DNA of 64,000 nucleotides from an uncultured Granulosicoccus sp. (GCA_947495035.1 CANLXI010000030.1:1-64000); one strand, 5' to 3'. Shown: positions 1 to 8,667, numbered from the stretch's first letter. Notes: a model not told the origin generated them from the letters alone. Program-made: numbers and translations.

Positions 1-363
1 TCGGTGCCTGGATCGGTGCCGCCTGTATCGGTGCCTGTATCAGTGCCTGTATCAGTGCCTGTATCAGTGCCTGTATCAGTGCCTGTATCAGTACCCGTAT
101 CGGTGCCGGTATCAGTACCGGTATCGGTGCCTGTATCGGTGCCTGTATCGGTGCCTGTATCGGTGCCTGTATCGGTGCCTGTATCGGTGCCTGTATCGGT
201 GCCTGTATCGGTGCCTGTATCGGTGCCTGTATCGGTGCCTGTATCGGTGCCTGTATCGGTGCCTGTATCAGTACCCGTATCAGTACCCGTATCAGTACCC
301 GTATCAGTGCCCGTATCGGTGCCCGTATCAGTACCCGTATCGGTGCCTGTATCAGTCCCGGTT
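1..363 (-). repeat. 12-bp minisatellite encoding (Gly-Thr-Asp-Thr)n
   Basis: About 30 head-to-tail 12-bp units (plus-strand consensus TCGGTGCCTGTA) run from the window edge to about 363. Units from 28 to 351 keep exact 12-bp spacing; one unit at 13-27 is 15 bp and inserts an extra Gly. Variation is mostly third-base (tcA/tcG, gtA/gtG, ccT/ccC/ccG), so the peptide is kept while the DNA drifts. Unit number changes would not shift frame, so length polymorphism between strains is expected. Confidence 0.95.
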
Positions 364-1586
364 CCAGGTGTCAGGTCGCAGGCATCTCCCTCGTTGTCGC
401 CATCCGCATCTGCCTGATTGGCGTTCGGTGTCATCGGACAATTGTCGTCAACATCCATGACGCCGTCGTTATCGTTGTCCAGATCACAGGCATTGCCCAG
501 CGCATCTCCGTCAACGTTTGCCTGATCAGCGTTCGCTACAGTCGGGCAATTGTCTTCCTCATCTCTGACACCGTCTCTATCCGTGTCGAGATCATTGGAA
601 TCATCACAGATATCGCCAATATTGTCCTGATCCCTGTCTTCCTGGTTGGGATTGAAGTCTGTCGGACAATTGTCAATGGCATCCGGCACGCCGTCCGAAT
701 CGCCATCGGGCGGAGGATCATTGGAGTCTCGAGGCGCAGTACCATTCGCCGTTTCCTGGATATTCGTGAACCCGTCCCTGTCATCGTCGAAACTCTCGAC
801 ATCGTAGTCACCGGCTTCGAACAAAGCCGTGGCACCCGACCCCACATTCTGACTACGCGCCAGGGATGCGATTTCAATTCGTTGTTGAGTCGTGGCGAAG
901 AAACGTATCAGCACCAGCGGTGAGGTGTCCTGCACCACTGTCGTGACGCCGAACCAGCTGTCTCCTTCGCGACTCAGGCTGACTGCCTGACCATTGACCA
1001 GGGCCAGCGCATCGACCAATTCACGCCGCTCCGCAGGTGCGTTGACCATGCCTTCCGGGAGATTGGCCTGAATGGACAACGACACAGGTACCGGCGGGGC
1101 TTCTGGCACATTCGGGTCATCGAAGGCAGTTGCATTGTCGGAGCGACGTTCCTCGTAATTGGAAAAACCGTCGTTATCCAGATCATCCTGCGAAGTATCG
1201 AATTCGGTTTCCGTGAATGTCAGCGTTGCCGGACTGGAACTCGAACCGACCGGCAAGCGCTTCTCCGCACGCGCCAGCGGGATCCGAACACCATCGATGA
1301 CTTCATACCAGACCAGAGACACCGTGGTAACGGTGTTTTCCGGCCTGGTGGTTCTGAGCGTATACAGACCATCGGCGCCCGGGAAAACCTCAAAGGTATT
1401 CCCGGCGATGGTGACTTCGAGTACCAGGTTCTCGACCACGATATTACGCGCTCGTTGCAGCTGATCCGGCGCCGAAAAAGACATGCCTGCCTCGGTTCCG
1501 ACACTCTCCACGCTTCCTGCATTGTCGTTCTGATCACAGGCGCTCAGCAGGCCGAGCAATGCGATGGCAACAAGACTGCGACTCAT
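1..1586 (-). CDS. Lipoprotein with thrombospondin type-3 repeats and a GTDT tandem tract (C-terminus cut by window edge)
   Basis: Reading from an ATG at 1586, the frame stays open to the window edge, giving at least 528 residues. The N-terminus is a lipoprotein signal (hydrophobic LLGLL, lipobox LSAC, Cys about residue 18), so an outer-membrane or surface lipoprotein is likely. The middle part has acidic D-x-D-x-D-G segments with NYEE, NIQE and DNCP signatures, which are thrombospondin type-3/EF-like calcium-binding repeats (e.g. DGDSDGVPDAIDNCP). From about residue 407 the protein becomes a long Gly-Thr-Asp-Thr repeat. No enzyme domain is visible before the edge. It is the last of three closely spaced minus-strand genes (50 bp from the next), so they probably form an operon. 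Function is unknown; a calcium-stabilised surface stalk is inference. Confidence 0.85.
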   Translation of the reverse strand, partial: MSRSLVAIALLGLLSACDQNDNAGSVESVGTEAGMSFSAPDQLQRARNIVVENLVLEVTIAGNTFEVFPGADGLYTLRTTRPENTVTTVSLVWYEVIDGVRIPLARAEKRLPVGSSSSPATLTFTETEFDTSQDDLDNDGFSNYEERRSDNATAFDDPNVPEAPPVPVSLSIQANLPEGMVNAPAERRELVDALALVNGQAVSLSREGDSWFGVTTVVQDTSPLVLIRFFATTQQRIEIASLARSQNVGSGATALFEAGDYDVESFDDDRDGFTNIQETANGTAPRDSNDPPPDGDSDGVPDAIDNCPTDFNPNQEDRDQDNIGDICDDSNDLDTDRDGVRDEEDNCPTVANADQANVDGDALGNACDLDNDNDGVMDVDDNCPMTPNANQADADGDNEGDACDLTPGTGTDTGTDTGTDTGTDTGTDTGTDTGTDTGTDTGTDTGTDTGTDTGTDTGTDTGTDTGTDTGTDTGTDTGTDTGTDTGTDTGTDTGTDTGTDTGTDTGTDTGTDTGTDTGTDTGGTDPGT

Positions 1587-1636
1587 GCCACGCGAATGAG
1601 GCAAGCGACTGACGACGCTTCGATGGAACAGGCCGA

Positions 1637-2254
1637 TCATGGTAAAGGCTCCACTACAATGGTGACATCCACATTCTGGTCACTGGTACCCCCACTGCTG
1701 CCACTACCACCAGCGGCGGATGCCAGAGCACCCACGACGACCAGACCCAGCACGCCATACAGCACCTTGCGTCCGGTAGACATGCCCGGAGCGGGTGCTT
1801 CCGCGGCAGGCGCATCCGCAACGGGTAGCGCCCGTTCGACCAGCTCTCGCTCGATGGGATCGAAAGCAAACCCTTGCAGCGTTCGGTTCTCGGCCAGATC
1901 CGTCGCTTCGATGTAATACTGGATCACATCGACATCACTGTCGGTAGTCAGGGAAGTCGAATAGATGCCTGTCGAGCCCAGTGGCTCCATGCGGCGATCC
2001 TGATAAACCGACTCACCGTCCAGTCGATAATGCAGGAATACCGCAGCCACCCCTCTGTCATCGGTGACGGTGGCGGTAAACACCTGAGTTTCGCCCTTGA
2101 AGCCCTGCTCCACGGCACGTGATTCGATGACAGGAGGACTTGAATCCAGATCCTGCGCCCAGGCTTTCGTGGGCATGACCAGCATGACTTGCATGAACAC
2201 TTGCAAGCCTGCCAAAGCCATCGTCAAGAGACGACCTTGAAGGAATGACTGCAT
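1637..2254 (-). CDS. Secreted Ig-like-fold protein with C-terminal membrane segment
   Basis: This is a 205-residue protein with a signal peptide ending near AWA-QD (residues 1-34). The body (about 38-135) matches a pattern seen in exported Ig/FN3-like domains: PPVI, VTDDRGVAAVFLHYR, a GxYS strand and IQYYIEATDLAEN. A Pro/Ala/Glu linker follows, then a hydrophobic stretch (about 160-180) and a Gly/Ser-rich tail. The C-terminal segment could anchor the protein in the inner membrane or act as a sorting segment. It lies 27 bp after the coiled-coil membrane protein gene and 50 bp before the TSP3 lipoprotein gene. I do not recognise a named family. The ATG at 2254 is preferred because it places the hydrophobic signal at the N-terminus; no strong Shine-Dalgarno is visible. 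Confidence 0.75.
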   Translation of the reverse strand: MQSFLQGRLLTMALAGLQVFMQVMLVMPTKAWAQDLDSSPPVIESRAVEQGFKGETQVFTATVTDDRGVAAVFLHYRLDGESVYQDRRMEPLGSTGIYSTSLTTDSDVDVIQYYIEATDLAENRTLQGFAFDPIERELVERALPVADAPAAEAPAPGMSTGRKVLYGVLGLVVVGALASAAGGSGSSGGTSDQNVDVTIVVEPLP

Positions 2255-2281
2255 TGATAGAGTCTCTGTACGTTGAGGTTG

Positions 2282-4303
2282 TTACCAGGAGATGGCCGAC
2301 CAGCCGTTTTCATCGCGCTTGCTGGACAAGGGGATGGCCGACAACGAAGCAGGCGGCTGTACATAGCTACCATTGGCCCGCCGGATCCTGTTGATCTGCA
2401 ACGTACCCTTGATCTCGCCAGTGGCGTTGCTGGTGGACACATTCTTGATACGGGCATCGATCTCGGAGCTGTTCTCGAAGATCTGCATGAATTGCTGGAC
2501 TCGTGCGCCCGATCGTTGCGTCAGGCTCACCACCGCATTGATATCACGCTGACTGATGGCCCGCTGCAAATTGACAAACCGTTGGTATACCAGCTGCAAA
2601 TCGGCATCGCTGACAACCGTACTGGCTGCGGTGATGTTGTCGGACGCCTGATTGGCTGAACGGTCAGCAGCCGATGGCGATCCCGTTTCCGGTTCGCCAC
2701 GATTACTACCCTGTACCGCTGCCCTGGCCTGCTCTGCCTGCGCTTCTCGCTCCCGAGCTTCGATCAATCGCTGCTCGCGCGCTTGCTGGCGTTGCAAGGC
2801 TGCACGTTCTTCCGCTATCCGCCTGTCAGTGGCAATTCGATCGCGATCGATGGTCTGTGCTTCTGATAGCGCCGCGGTGGCCGCCGAGTCGGCCTGAGAC
2901 CGGGACTGAGCGAGTCGCTCCGCTTCTGTGCGGGCAGCCTCTTCAGCCAGCCGAATCTGCTCGATTCGAGCCGCCTGCTCTTCAGCACGACGTGCTGCCG
3001 CTTCGCGAGCCGACTGCAGTTCGGCTTGACGAGCGGCTTCCTCACGCGCTGTCTGCTCTTCGGCAAGACGCGCTGCTTCTTCAAGTGCTGCTTGCTGCTC
3101 GGCCTGTCGAACCGCTTCCTCGCGTGCTGCCTGTTCTTCGGCAAGACGCGCTGCTTCTTCACGTGCTGCCTGCTGCTCGGCCTGTCGAACCGCTGCCTCG
3201 CGTGCTGCCTGTTCTTCGGCAAGACGCGCTGCTTCTTCACGTGCTGCCTGCTGCTCGGCTTGTCGAACCGCTGCCTCGCGTGCTGCCTGTTCTTCGGCCA
3301 ATCGCGTTGCTTCGGCTTGTTCGCTATTCTGCTCGGGTGAGACGTCACCAGAGCGTAGTTGATCGATTCGGTTTTCGATCGCTGCAAATTCAGTGGCTCC
3401 GTAACCATAAATCGATCTGTCCATGCTCTTCAGAGCCGCTTCAGCCTCATCGAGAGAGCCAGCAGCCAGCAGCTGCTCAAGCCGATCAAGCTCAGCACGA
3501 AATTTCTGCATCAATGGTGACGGCGTAAAGACTGCTGCCGTGTCACTCGACAATGAGTCGACGGCAACCGGACTCGAATCGGCACCGGTACCTACTGCAT
3601 CGAGTTCAGGATCGATGCCAGTCACGGCCGTAGGATCACGATCACTGCCCGGCAGTTTCAACCAGGCAGGCGGGTTGGTGAACACGAATGAACCGACACC
3701 GACAGCAATGAGCAGCAAGGCTAAAACCATTGCCACCCAGCGACCACGGCCGGAACCCTGATCGGAATCATGGTCATCGACGAACCTGACTTCAGGGCCG
3801 CGGTGCCAGTCTTCGTCCAGTTGCAGACTGTCGTCGAGATCCAGAGCATCGAACTCATTCTCTGGCCGAGCCTGCCGCCGGACCGGTGGCATCGAACCGC
3901 TGTCGGCGCGTCCATTGGCAGACTCGCCAGTAGCCGCTCTGCGTCGAGACCCGGTATCCAGACGCGTCACATTGCTTCGCGCCGAGTCCCCGGGCTCGCG
4001 GATGGTCCGCGGCTGCGTTCGCCTCGGCTCAGGAGCGTCTTCATCCAGAAAATCGAGGTCGACATCGCGCCGTTCAGAGCCGGAAGTCAGCTCCGGTGGT
4101 GGTTCTACAGGAGCTCCGGGCTTCGGGGGAAGCAGCGGTCCGGATTCGGACACGGGAACCGGCTTGCGAATGACCGGCAGAGGGCGATCGGCCGGTGTTG
4201 CTGCCGCTCTGGTACGACGTGGAGCACCATCATCGTCTTCCGCCAGGAAGTCGAACATGGACTCGGCGTCCTTGTCGTTGCTATCAAATTCTGGTTCCGA
4301 CAT
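2282..4303 (-). CDS. Single-pass membrane protein with Ala/Glu/Arg coiled-coil repeats
   Basis: The protein has 673 residues from the ATG at 4303; a GTG at 4312 would add three residues. The first 190 residues are acidic and Pro/Arg-rich and probably cytoplasmic. One transmembrane helix follows (about 195-215, MVLALLLIAVGVGSFVF), then a periplasmic part. That part begins with a short helical region rich in Leu/Asp, then a long Ala/Glu/Gln/Arg heptad region (about 330-500) made largely of 26-residue repeats. A compact C-terminal domain follows (about 555-673, LQLVYQRFVNLQRAISQRD, ending NGWSAISW) that resembles NTF2-like folds only loosely. It is the first gene of the three-gene envelope operon. 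Low-complexity sequence makes homology calls unsafe. A role as an envelope scaffold or tether is inference. Confidence 0.8.
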   Translation of the reverse strand: MSEPEFDSNDKDAESMFDFLAEDDDGAPRRTRAAATPADRPLPVIRKPVPVSESGPLLPPKPGAPVEPPPELTSGSERRDVDLDFLDEDAPEPRRTQPRTIREPGDSARSNVTRLDTGSRRRAATGESANGRADSGSMPPVRRQARPENEFDALDLDDSLQLDEDWHRGPEVRFVDDHDSDQGSGRGRWVAMVLALLLIAVGVGSFVFTNPPAWLKLPGSDRDPTAVTGIDPELDAVGTGADSSPVAVDSLSSDTAAVFTPSPLMQKFRAELDRLEQLLAAGSLDEAEAALKSMDRSIYGYGATEFAAIENRIDQLRSGDVSPEQNSEQAEATRLAEEQAAREAAVRQAEQQAAREEAARLAEEQAAREAAVRQAEQQAAREEAARLAEEQAAREEAVRQAEQQAALEEAARLAEEQTAREEAARQAELQSAREAAARRAEEQAARIEQIRLAEEAARTEAERLAQSRSQADSAATAALSEAQTIDRDRIATDRRIAEERAALQRQQAREQRLIEAREREAQAEQARAAVQGSNRGEPETGSPSAADRSANQASDNITAASTVVSDADLQLVYQRFVNLQRAISQRDINAVVSLTQRSGARVQQFMQIFENSSEIDARIKNVSTSNATGEIKGTLQINRIRRANGSYVQPPASLSAIPLSSKRDENGWSAISW
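3076..3309 (-). repeat. Three tandem 78-bp repeats in the coiled-coil gene
   Basis: Three nearly identical 78-bp copies (3076-3153, 3154-3231, 3232-3309) encode a 26-residue unit of the type LAEEQAAREAAVRQAEQQ followed by AAREEAAR. More degenerate copies flank them. The near identity at DNA level suggests recent duplication or ongoing homogenisation. Confidence 0.9.
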
Positions 4304-4436
4304 AAGCTGCACTTGAACGCCATCTGAATGACGGATGGGCGGTGTCTTGGACGATTAGCCATCATAGCCCATCTGGGCCGGGGCAATCTCGGGAATAATG
4401 TGATGGTTCAACGCTTTACGGTAGAATCACCGGCCA

Positions 4437-4877
4437 TCATTCCACATTAAGTGGCAGAACCCATGTTTCGGCAGGAAGGCCCAGAGCGGACTTCTCCGGC
4501 ATCTCCACACTTACCGACTCGGCTGCATCAGGGCCATTGGCCACCCAGCCCCCCGATTCCAGACCATGACGGGACTGTACGAAAGCATTGGTGTGATTCG
4601 GTGAATGGGCAACCCTCGGATCAGCCACCTCATTGACGGCCAGTTCCACACCATCGCCATCCAGCCAGCGCATCACGATCATTTGCTCCGGCATGCCCTT
4701 CATTGATCTTGCAACGCCTGAGCTCGAAAAATCGGTTTGCTCTTCGAGTTGCATGACTCTATGGACCTGAACACCGGTGTTGTCGAACCGGAACAGGACT
4801 CGCTGGTCGGCCTGCACATGGCTGACCAGCGTCAAAAGGCCGACTATGCCGCCGAAAATGCGGTAATGAATCATCAT
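4437..4877 (-). CDS. Small secreted protein coupled to the M64 peptidase gene
   Basis: The product is 146 residues, or 145 if the second of two adjacent ATGs (4874) is used. GGAGG lies 4-7 nt upstream, so either start is plausible. The first ATG overlaps the peptidase stop codon (ATGA), indicating translational coupling. A signal peptide (about 1-24, cleavage near VQA-D) leads into a beta-rich mature domain (VLFRFDNTGVQVHRVM, QMIVMRWLDGDGVELAV, ending AETWVLPLNVE). There is no cysteine pair or known motif. Tight coupling to a lipoprotein metallopeptidase suggests a dedicated partner such as an inhibitor, chaperone or substrate-presenting protein, but this is inference only. Confidence 0.7.
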   Translation of the reverse strand: MMIHYRIFGGIVGLLTLVSHVQADQRVLFRFDNTGVQVHRVMQLEEQTDFSSSGVARSMKGMPEQMIVMRWLDGDGVELAVNEVADPRVAHSPNHTNAFVQSRHGLESGGWVANGPDAAESVSVEMPEKSALGLPAETWVLPLNVE

Positions 4878-6925
4878 TGGACCTCCAGCTGCCATTCCCA
4901 GGAGAACATGCCGGCATGAGGGGGCGGTTTGCGAATGGCACCGCTGATGTCCCGCACCTCGACGCGCAGGGTGTGACTGCCGACATCCGGCGACAGAGTC
5001 AAGCGATCCGGATCTTCCCCGGGCGGAATCGGGTCGCCATCCAGAGTCCATTCCACGGACTGTATATCCTTTCCGAAAATCGGGCTGACCACAAACACCT
5101 GTGACTCCCCGGCGTTCAGATTGACTGTTCTTGCGGACGGGGAATAGCCACGGATTCCACCATCGGTATTTTCATAGAGACTCAACACCCAGACTTCGCT
5201 GTTCACTGGTCCGAACGAGGCATCGAAACTGCGCATCCGGCTGTTGAACGTGGGGCGAAAGACTCCGCGGCTCCGATAGAGCCCGCCTTCGAACAGGCCA
5301 ACTCCATTGTCTCCCTGTTCCTGAGGCAATGGCTCATCGGCTTCTATCCAGTGCGCCCATGGCACCTCGGCAGGATCGGTGATAGCCGTCACATTGGGAT
5401 GATTACCCTCGACAAACGATGGAAAGCCGGTGGTTTCCACCAGCAGATTGTCGACGTACTCGTCAGCCAGATTGGCCAGACTATGACCCATTTCGTGTAG
5501 AGCAATCTGCGGTGCATAGGCCGATGTAATGGCGTAGCGCGCCCCGCTGTTGCCGCTTCCACCATAGCGCGTGTCATTGACCAGCAGAATGACCTGATCA
5601 AAGTCCGGATATTCCTCAACCGCCGTCAACAGCATCTGCAGTGAATCGGCGCAGATCAGGCGCTGAATGGAACCACAGTTGTACGTGCTGTTGTAGTAAG
5701 TGTCACGAGCGTCCGTCAGCTCATTGTCATCCGAGCCGGAGTCTTCCGAAACCGTGCTGATCATGTGGATGCTGAGCGCATCGAAGTGCGCGGAGATCCC
5801 TGCATCGGAGCGCATGTTCTCGATGGCATCTTCGACATGCTCGCGAAACAAGGGCTGCTGATCGATCGTATATCCATCGCCCAGCACGACCACATGCACG
5901 GCATTGCCATTTTCCACACCGGACAGGGTAATGCCCCTGCCGGAATCGGTTCGGGGATACAGCGTCAGGGGAACGATCTCCCGCGTAACGCGCCCGCGCA
6001 CATCGGTAGCCTTGATCACCACATTGACTTGCATCACCTCGTTGACATCACTGGCGGTGAGTGTTACCGAACCGTTGCTGGCGGAGCCGGTCACGAAGGC
6101 GTTCGCCTCCACATCCAGTGTCACCGGATCGCCATCCGGATCGTCCGGATAGAGTCTGGCAGTGACCGTCTCGCGAGCCAGAAGCTCTGCCGGCAATCTG
6201 TCCAGGTTCAGCGTCGGCGCGTCGTTCACATCGATGACTTCAATGCGCAATGACGTGATTTCGTCTCTCAATCCGCCGGTATCACTCACACGCAGAACGA
6301 ATTCATCCGACATGCCGATATCGTTCTGGGTAGGCAATCCCGAGAGCAATCCGGTTGACGAATTCAGCCCAAGCCAGGCCGGCAGACCGATGGCACTATA
6401 TTGCAATGTGTCACCATCAGCATCAGTCGCTTCTATCTGATGGGTGAAACGCTGTCCCTGCGCGGCAACCTGCGGCAGATCGGCAATGAGCACTGGAGCG
6501 TCATTCACGGCATTGACCGTCAACGAGACCGACACGGGAACACCACCGAAGGTCGTGTATTCGAAGCCGTCCTCTCCCCAGAAATCCGCATCGGGCGTAT
6601 AGACGAATACCTGAGCACCGGGCTGCAAGGTCAATAGTCCGTTCGACGGCAGGGAGCGAATGACCACCGGGTTCTCTGGCTCACCTGCCGGGCTGTAGAA
6701 GCGTCCCCGCAACAGCTCATCTTCCAGTAGCTCGAACGATTGTGCACCGATATCACCATTGAATACCGGCGACGACGACATGATCGGCTCATCGAAGATG
6801 TCCGGATCCGTATTCACATCCGGGACGATTTCCGCCTTGTCCGAGCTGCAGGCAGCCAGCAGAACGCATACGACAGAGACCGCCAATGGTCGAATTGCGC
6901 TGGCAAATAGTGAAATAAGATTCAT
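4874..6925 (-). CDS. Lipoprotein M64-family (IgA peptidase-like) zinc metallopeptidase with cadherin/Ig-like domains
   Basis: The ATG at 6925 gives 683 residues with a lipobox LLAAC. Residues about 50-310 hold Ig/cadherin-like modules with the hallmark phrases NAVNDAPVL, DADGDTLQYSAIGLPAWL and DVNDAP. After these comes a catalytic domain starting near ENGNAVHVVVLGDGYT, with DQVILLVND and the zinc motif HEMGHSLANLADEY (HExxH plus downstream Asp/Glu). This arrangement matches peptidase family M64 (PF09471), which includes IgA peptidases and many uncharacterised bacterial secreted enzymes. A C-terminal beta domain (IQSVEWTLDGDPI) closes the protein. It is probably anchored to the outer membrane and degrades extracellular protein or glycoprotein. 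An upstream TTG (6946) in the same frame is not favoured. Confidence 0.82.
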   Translation of the reverse strand: MNLISLFASAIRPLAVSVVCVLLAACSSDKAEIVPDVNTDPDIFDEPIMSSSPVFNGDIGAQSFELLEDELLRGRFYSPAGEPENPVVIRSLPSNGLLTLQPGAQVFVYTPDADFWGEDGFEYTTFGGVPVSVSLTVNAVNDAPVLIADLPQVAAQGQRFTHQIEATDADGDTLQYSAIGLPAWLGLNSSTGLLSGLPTQNDIGMSDEFVLRVSDTGGLRDEITSLRIEVIDVNDAPTLNLDRLPAELLARETVTARLYPDDPDGDPVTLDVEANAFVTGSASNGSVTLTASDVNEVMQVNVVIKATDVRGRVTREIVPLTLYPRTDSGRGITLSGVENGNAVHVVVLGDGYTIDQQPLFREHVEDAIENMRSDAGISAHFDALSIHMISTVSEDSGSDDNELTDARDTYYNSTYNCGSIQRLICADSLQMLLTAVEEYPDFDQVILLVNDTRYGGSGNSGARYAITSAYAPQIALHEMGHSLANLADEYVDNLLVETTGFPSFVEGNHPNVTAITDPAEVPWAHWIEADEPLPQEQGDNGVGLFEGGLYRSRGVFRPTFNSRMRSFDASFGPVNSEVWVLSLYENTDGGIRGYSPSARTVNLNAGESQVFVVSPIFGKDIQSVEWTLDGDPIPPGEDPDRLTLSPDVGSHTLRVEVRDISGAIRKPPPHAGMFSWEWQLEVQ

Positions 6926-6956
6926 GGCCTCCAGTCCACGCTGCAATGAAACAACA

Positions 6957-7814
6957 CTACAAGTTCTGACGTGCCAGCGCCGCTGCGATATAAATCTTTC
7001 GCAATTGTTTACTCACTGGGCCAGGCGCGCCATCGCCCAATGCGACCCCGTCGATGTTCACGACCGGCATGACGAAGGTTGAGGCACTGGTTATGAATGC
7101 CTCACTGGCCTGTCTGGCTTCCTCGATGGTAAAGGGCTCTTCCACTACGGTATATCCCGCTTCGGCGGCGAACTTGAGTACGGCTTGTCGTGTGATACCA
7201 CTGAGAATCTCGTGTCCCAGATGACGTGTCTGTATTTTTCTGTCAGCGGTGACTATGTAGGCGTTATTCGACGTGCCTTCAGTCACCAGACCGTCTTCCA
7301 CCATCCAGGCATCATGAACACCCGCATCCAGAGCTGCCTGTTTGCCCATACTGGGGGCAAGCAATCCCACCGTCTTGATATCACGACGCTTCCAGCGCAG
7401 ATCCGGTATGGAAATGACATGCAGTCCCTTTTCCGCCATGGGTGAATTCAGCAGGTTCTTGGTCTGAGTGAACATGACCAGCGAAGATGCAGATTTTGTC
7501 GGAAAGGCAAAGTCACGGTCAGCCACTCCACGCGAGACCTGAAGATACAGTAGTCCCTCTTCCAGCTCATTGAGCTCGATCAATTTCCGTTGTGCCGCTT
7601 CGATTTCCTCCTCCGGGCACGGCGGCGCCATCGACAATTCCGACATTGAACGGGCCAGACGCTTCAGATGAGCCTTGTTGTCGATCAGTTTGCCCTGCAG
7701 GACGGTCGACACTTCATACACCGCATCGGCGAACAGAAAGCCTCTATCCAATACGGATATCCGGGCATTCTCTTCTGCTACAAACTCACCATTGACGTAA
7801 AACGTTCGACTCAT
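6957..7814 (-). CDS. dat: D-amino-acid aminotransferase (class IV, PLP)
   Basis: The product is a 285-residue fold-type IV PLP enzyme. The N-terminus FYVNGEFVAEENARISVLDRG, followed by a FADAVYEV segment, and the segment LYLQVSRGVADRDFAFP are characteristic of D-alanine aminotransferases rather than branched-chain enzymes. The presumed Schiff-base lysine is in SMGKQAALDAG, and EGTSNNAYIV is the phosphate-cup region. It interconverts D-amino acids and 2-oxo acids, usually D-alanine plus 2-oxoglutarate to pyruvate plus D-glutamate. The ATG at 7814 aligns with family starts; the frame extends upstream but without family sequence. It lies 109 bp downstream of the HAD gene at the end of the lut cluster, so pyruvate may be the shared metabolite. 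A 4-amino-4-deoxychorismate lyase is less likely. Confidence 0.85.
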   Translation of the reverse strand: MSRTFYVNGEFVAEENARISVLDRGFLFADAVYEVSTVLQGKLIDNKAHLKRLARSMSELSMAPPCPEEEIEAAQRKLIELNELEEGLLYLQVSRGVADRDFAFPTKSASSLVMFTQTKNLLNSPMAEKGLHVISIPDLRWKRRDIKTVGLLAPSMGKQAALDAGVHDAWMVEDGLVTEGTSNNAYIVTADRKIQTRHLGHEILSGITRQAVLKFAAEAGYTVVEEPFTIEEARQASEAFITSASTFVMPVVNIDGVALGDGAPGPVSKQLRKIYIAAALARQNL

Positions 7815-7923
7815 AGCTACTCTGATCCCTGCAACGCCGACTCGACAGGCCGGCAGTGGTATTGGTGTTTCACGGAAATCGCGGTTGGTCTGACATAACG
7901 CAAGCCTGACAGCAATCTGACAT

Positions 7924-8667
7924 TCAGCGAATGAGCAGAGCACCTATGTCTGACAATGTCTGCACCTGAAAGTGCGGCTGAGGCAAGTGTTCCGGCCACT
8001 CCTCATTATACTGGTTGAACCACAATGTCTGTGCACCTGCATTGCGCGCACCGAACACATCGGTCAGCGGATTATCACCCACGTGCAACAAGGCCTGTGA
8101 TGGCAGCTCCAGAAACCCCAGACAGTCGTGGAACATGTCCGGTTCCGGCTTGGGTGCCGATGTCATGTTCGCTGCCAGTATGACATCGAAGTACGGAGCG
8201 ATACCGATCAGGTCCAGATCTGCATTACCGTTGGTGATGGCAGCCAGTCGATACCGGGACTTGAGCAACTTCAGCAGATCCAGTGCATCTTCATAGAGTT
8301 CGACTTCGCTGCGAGCCTGATAGAACACATCAAAGGCTTCTTCTGCCATCGAGACCGGGTAATCGAATTCGGCCAGCAAGTCTCTCAGACAAGCCAGGCG
8401 CATGGAACTGACGCAGCGACGCAGTTCCGGATACTTCTGGCGAACCCGCGATTGATGATCAAGGATGCTCTCCGGTGTGTGCACGGAGACGATTTTCGGG
8501 GTGCTCGCCTGAAACCACTGGAACAGGGCGGCATCCGCCCGCGCGATGGCAGGCGCACAGTGCCAGAGCGTATCGTCAAGGTCGAAGGACACCGCCCTGA
8601 CACTCTCCAGAGAGGCGTCAGCGGACCTGACACCGGCCGACAGCGCATTGTCCCGATCGGCATTCAA
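7924..8667 (-). CDS. HAD-superfamily phosphatase, subfamily IA
   Basis: The product has 247 residues. Motif I is FDLDDTLW (nucleophile Asp plus acid/base Asp), motif II AAITNGN, motif III the Lys in SAPKPEPDMF, and motif IV VGDNPLTDVFGARNAG, so all catalytic residues are present. An alpha-helical cap lies between motifs I and II. Start is TTG at 8667, overlapping the lutC stop (TTGA) with AGGTGA about 6 nt upstream, which indicates coupled translation; no ATG precedes motif I in this frame. Substrate is not predictable from sequence. Coupling to lutABC hints at a phosphorylated C3 or damage-metabolite substrate (for example 2-phospholactate), but that is inference. Confidence 0.85.
   Translation of the reverse strand: MNADRDNALSAGVRSADASLESVRAVSFDLDDTLWHCAPAIARADAALFQWFQASTPKIVSVHTPESILDHQSRVRQKYPELRRCVSSMRLACLRDLLAEFDYPVSMAEEAFDVFYQARSEVELYEDALDLLKLLKSRYRLAAITNGNADLDLIGIAPYFDVILAANMTSAPKPEPDMFHDCLGFLELPSQALLHVGDNPLTDVFGARNAGAQTLWFNQYNEEWPEHLPQPHFQVQTLSDIGALLIR

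Noticed and set aside
1..363. Possible CRISPR array
   Set aside because: Units are 12 bp, adjacent, with no spacers and in frame with a protein.
4..417. Plus-strand open frame of Val/Ser/Pro repeats
   Set aside because: It is the antisense reading of the 12-bp GTDT minisatellite; the minus frame has a lipoprotein signal, TSP3 repeats and continues for 1.2 kb.
2674..3528. Plus-strand open frame rich in Leu/Arg/Pro
   Set aside because: Antisense to the Ala/Glu repeat region of the membrane coiled-coil gene; its repetitiveness follows from that gene.
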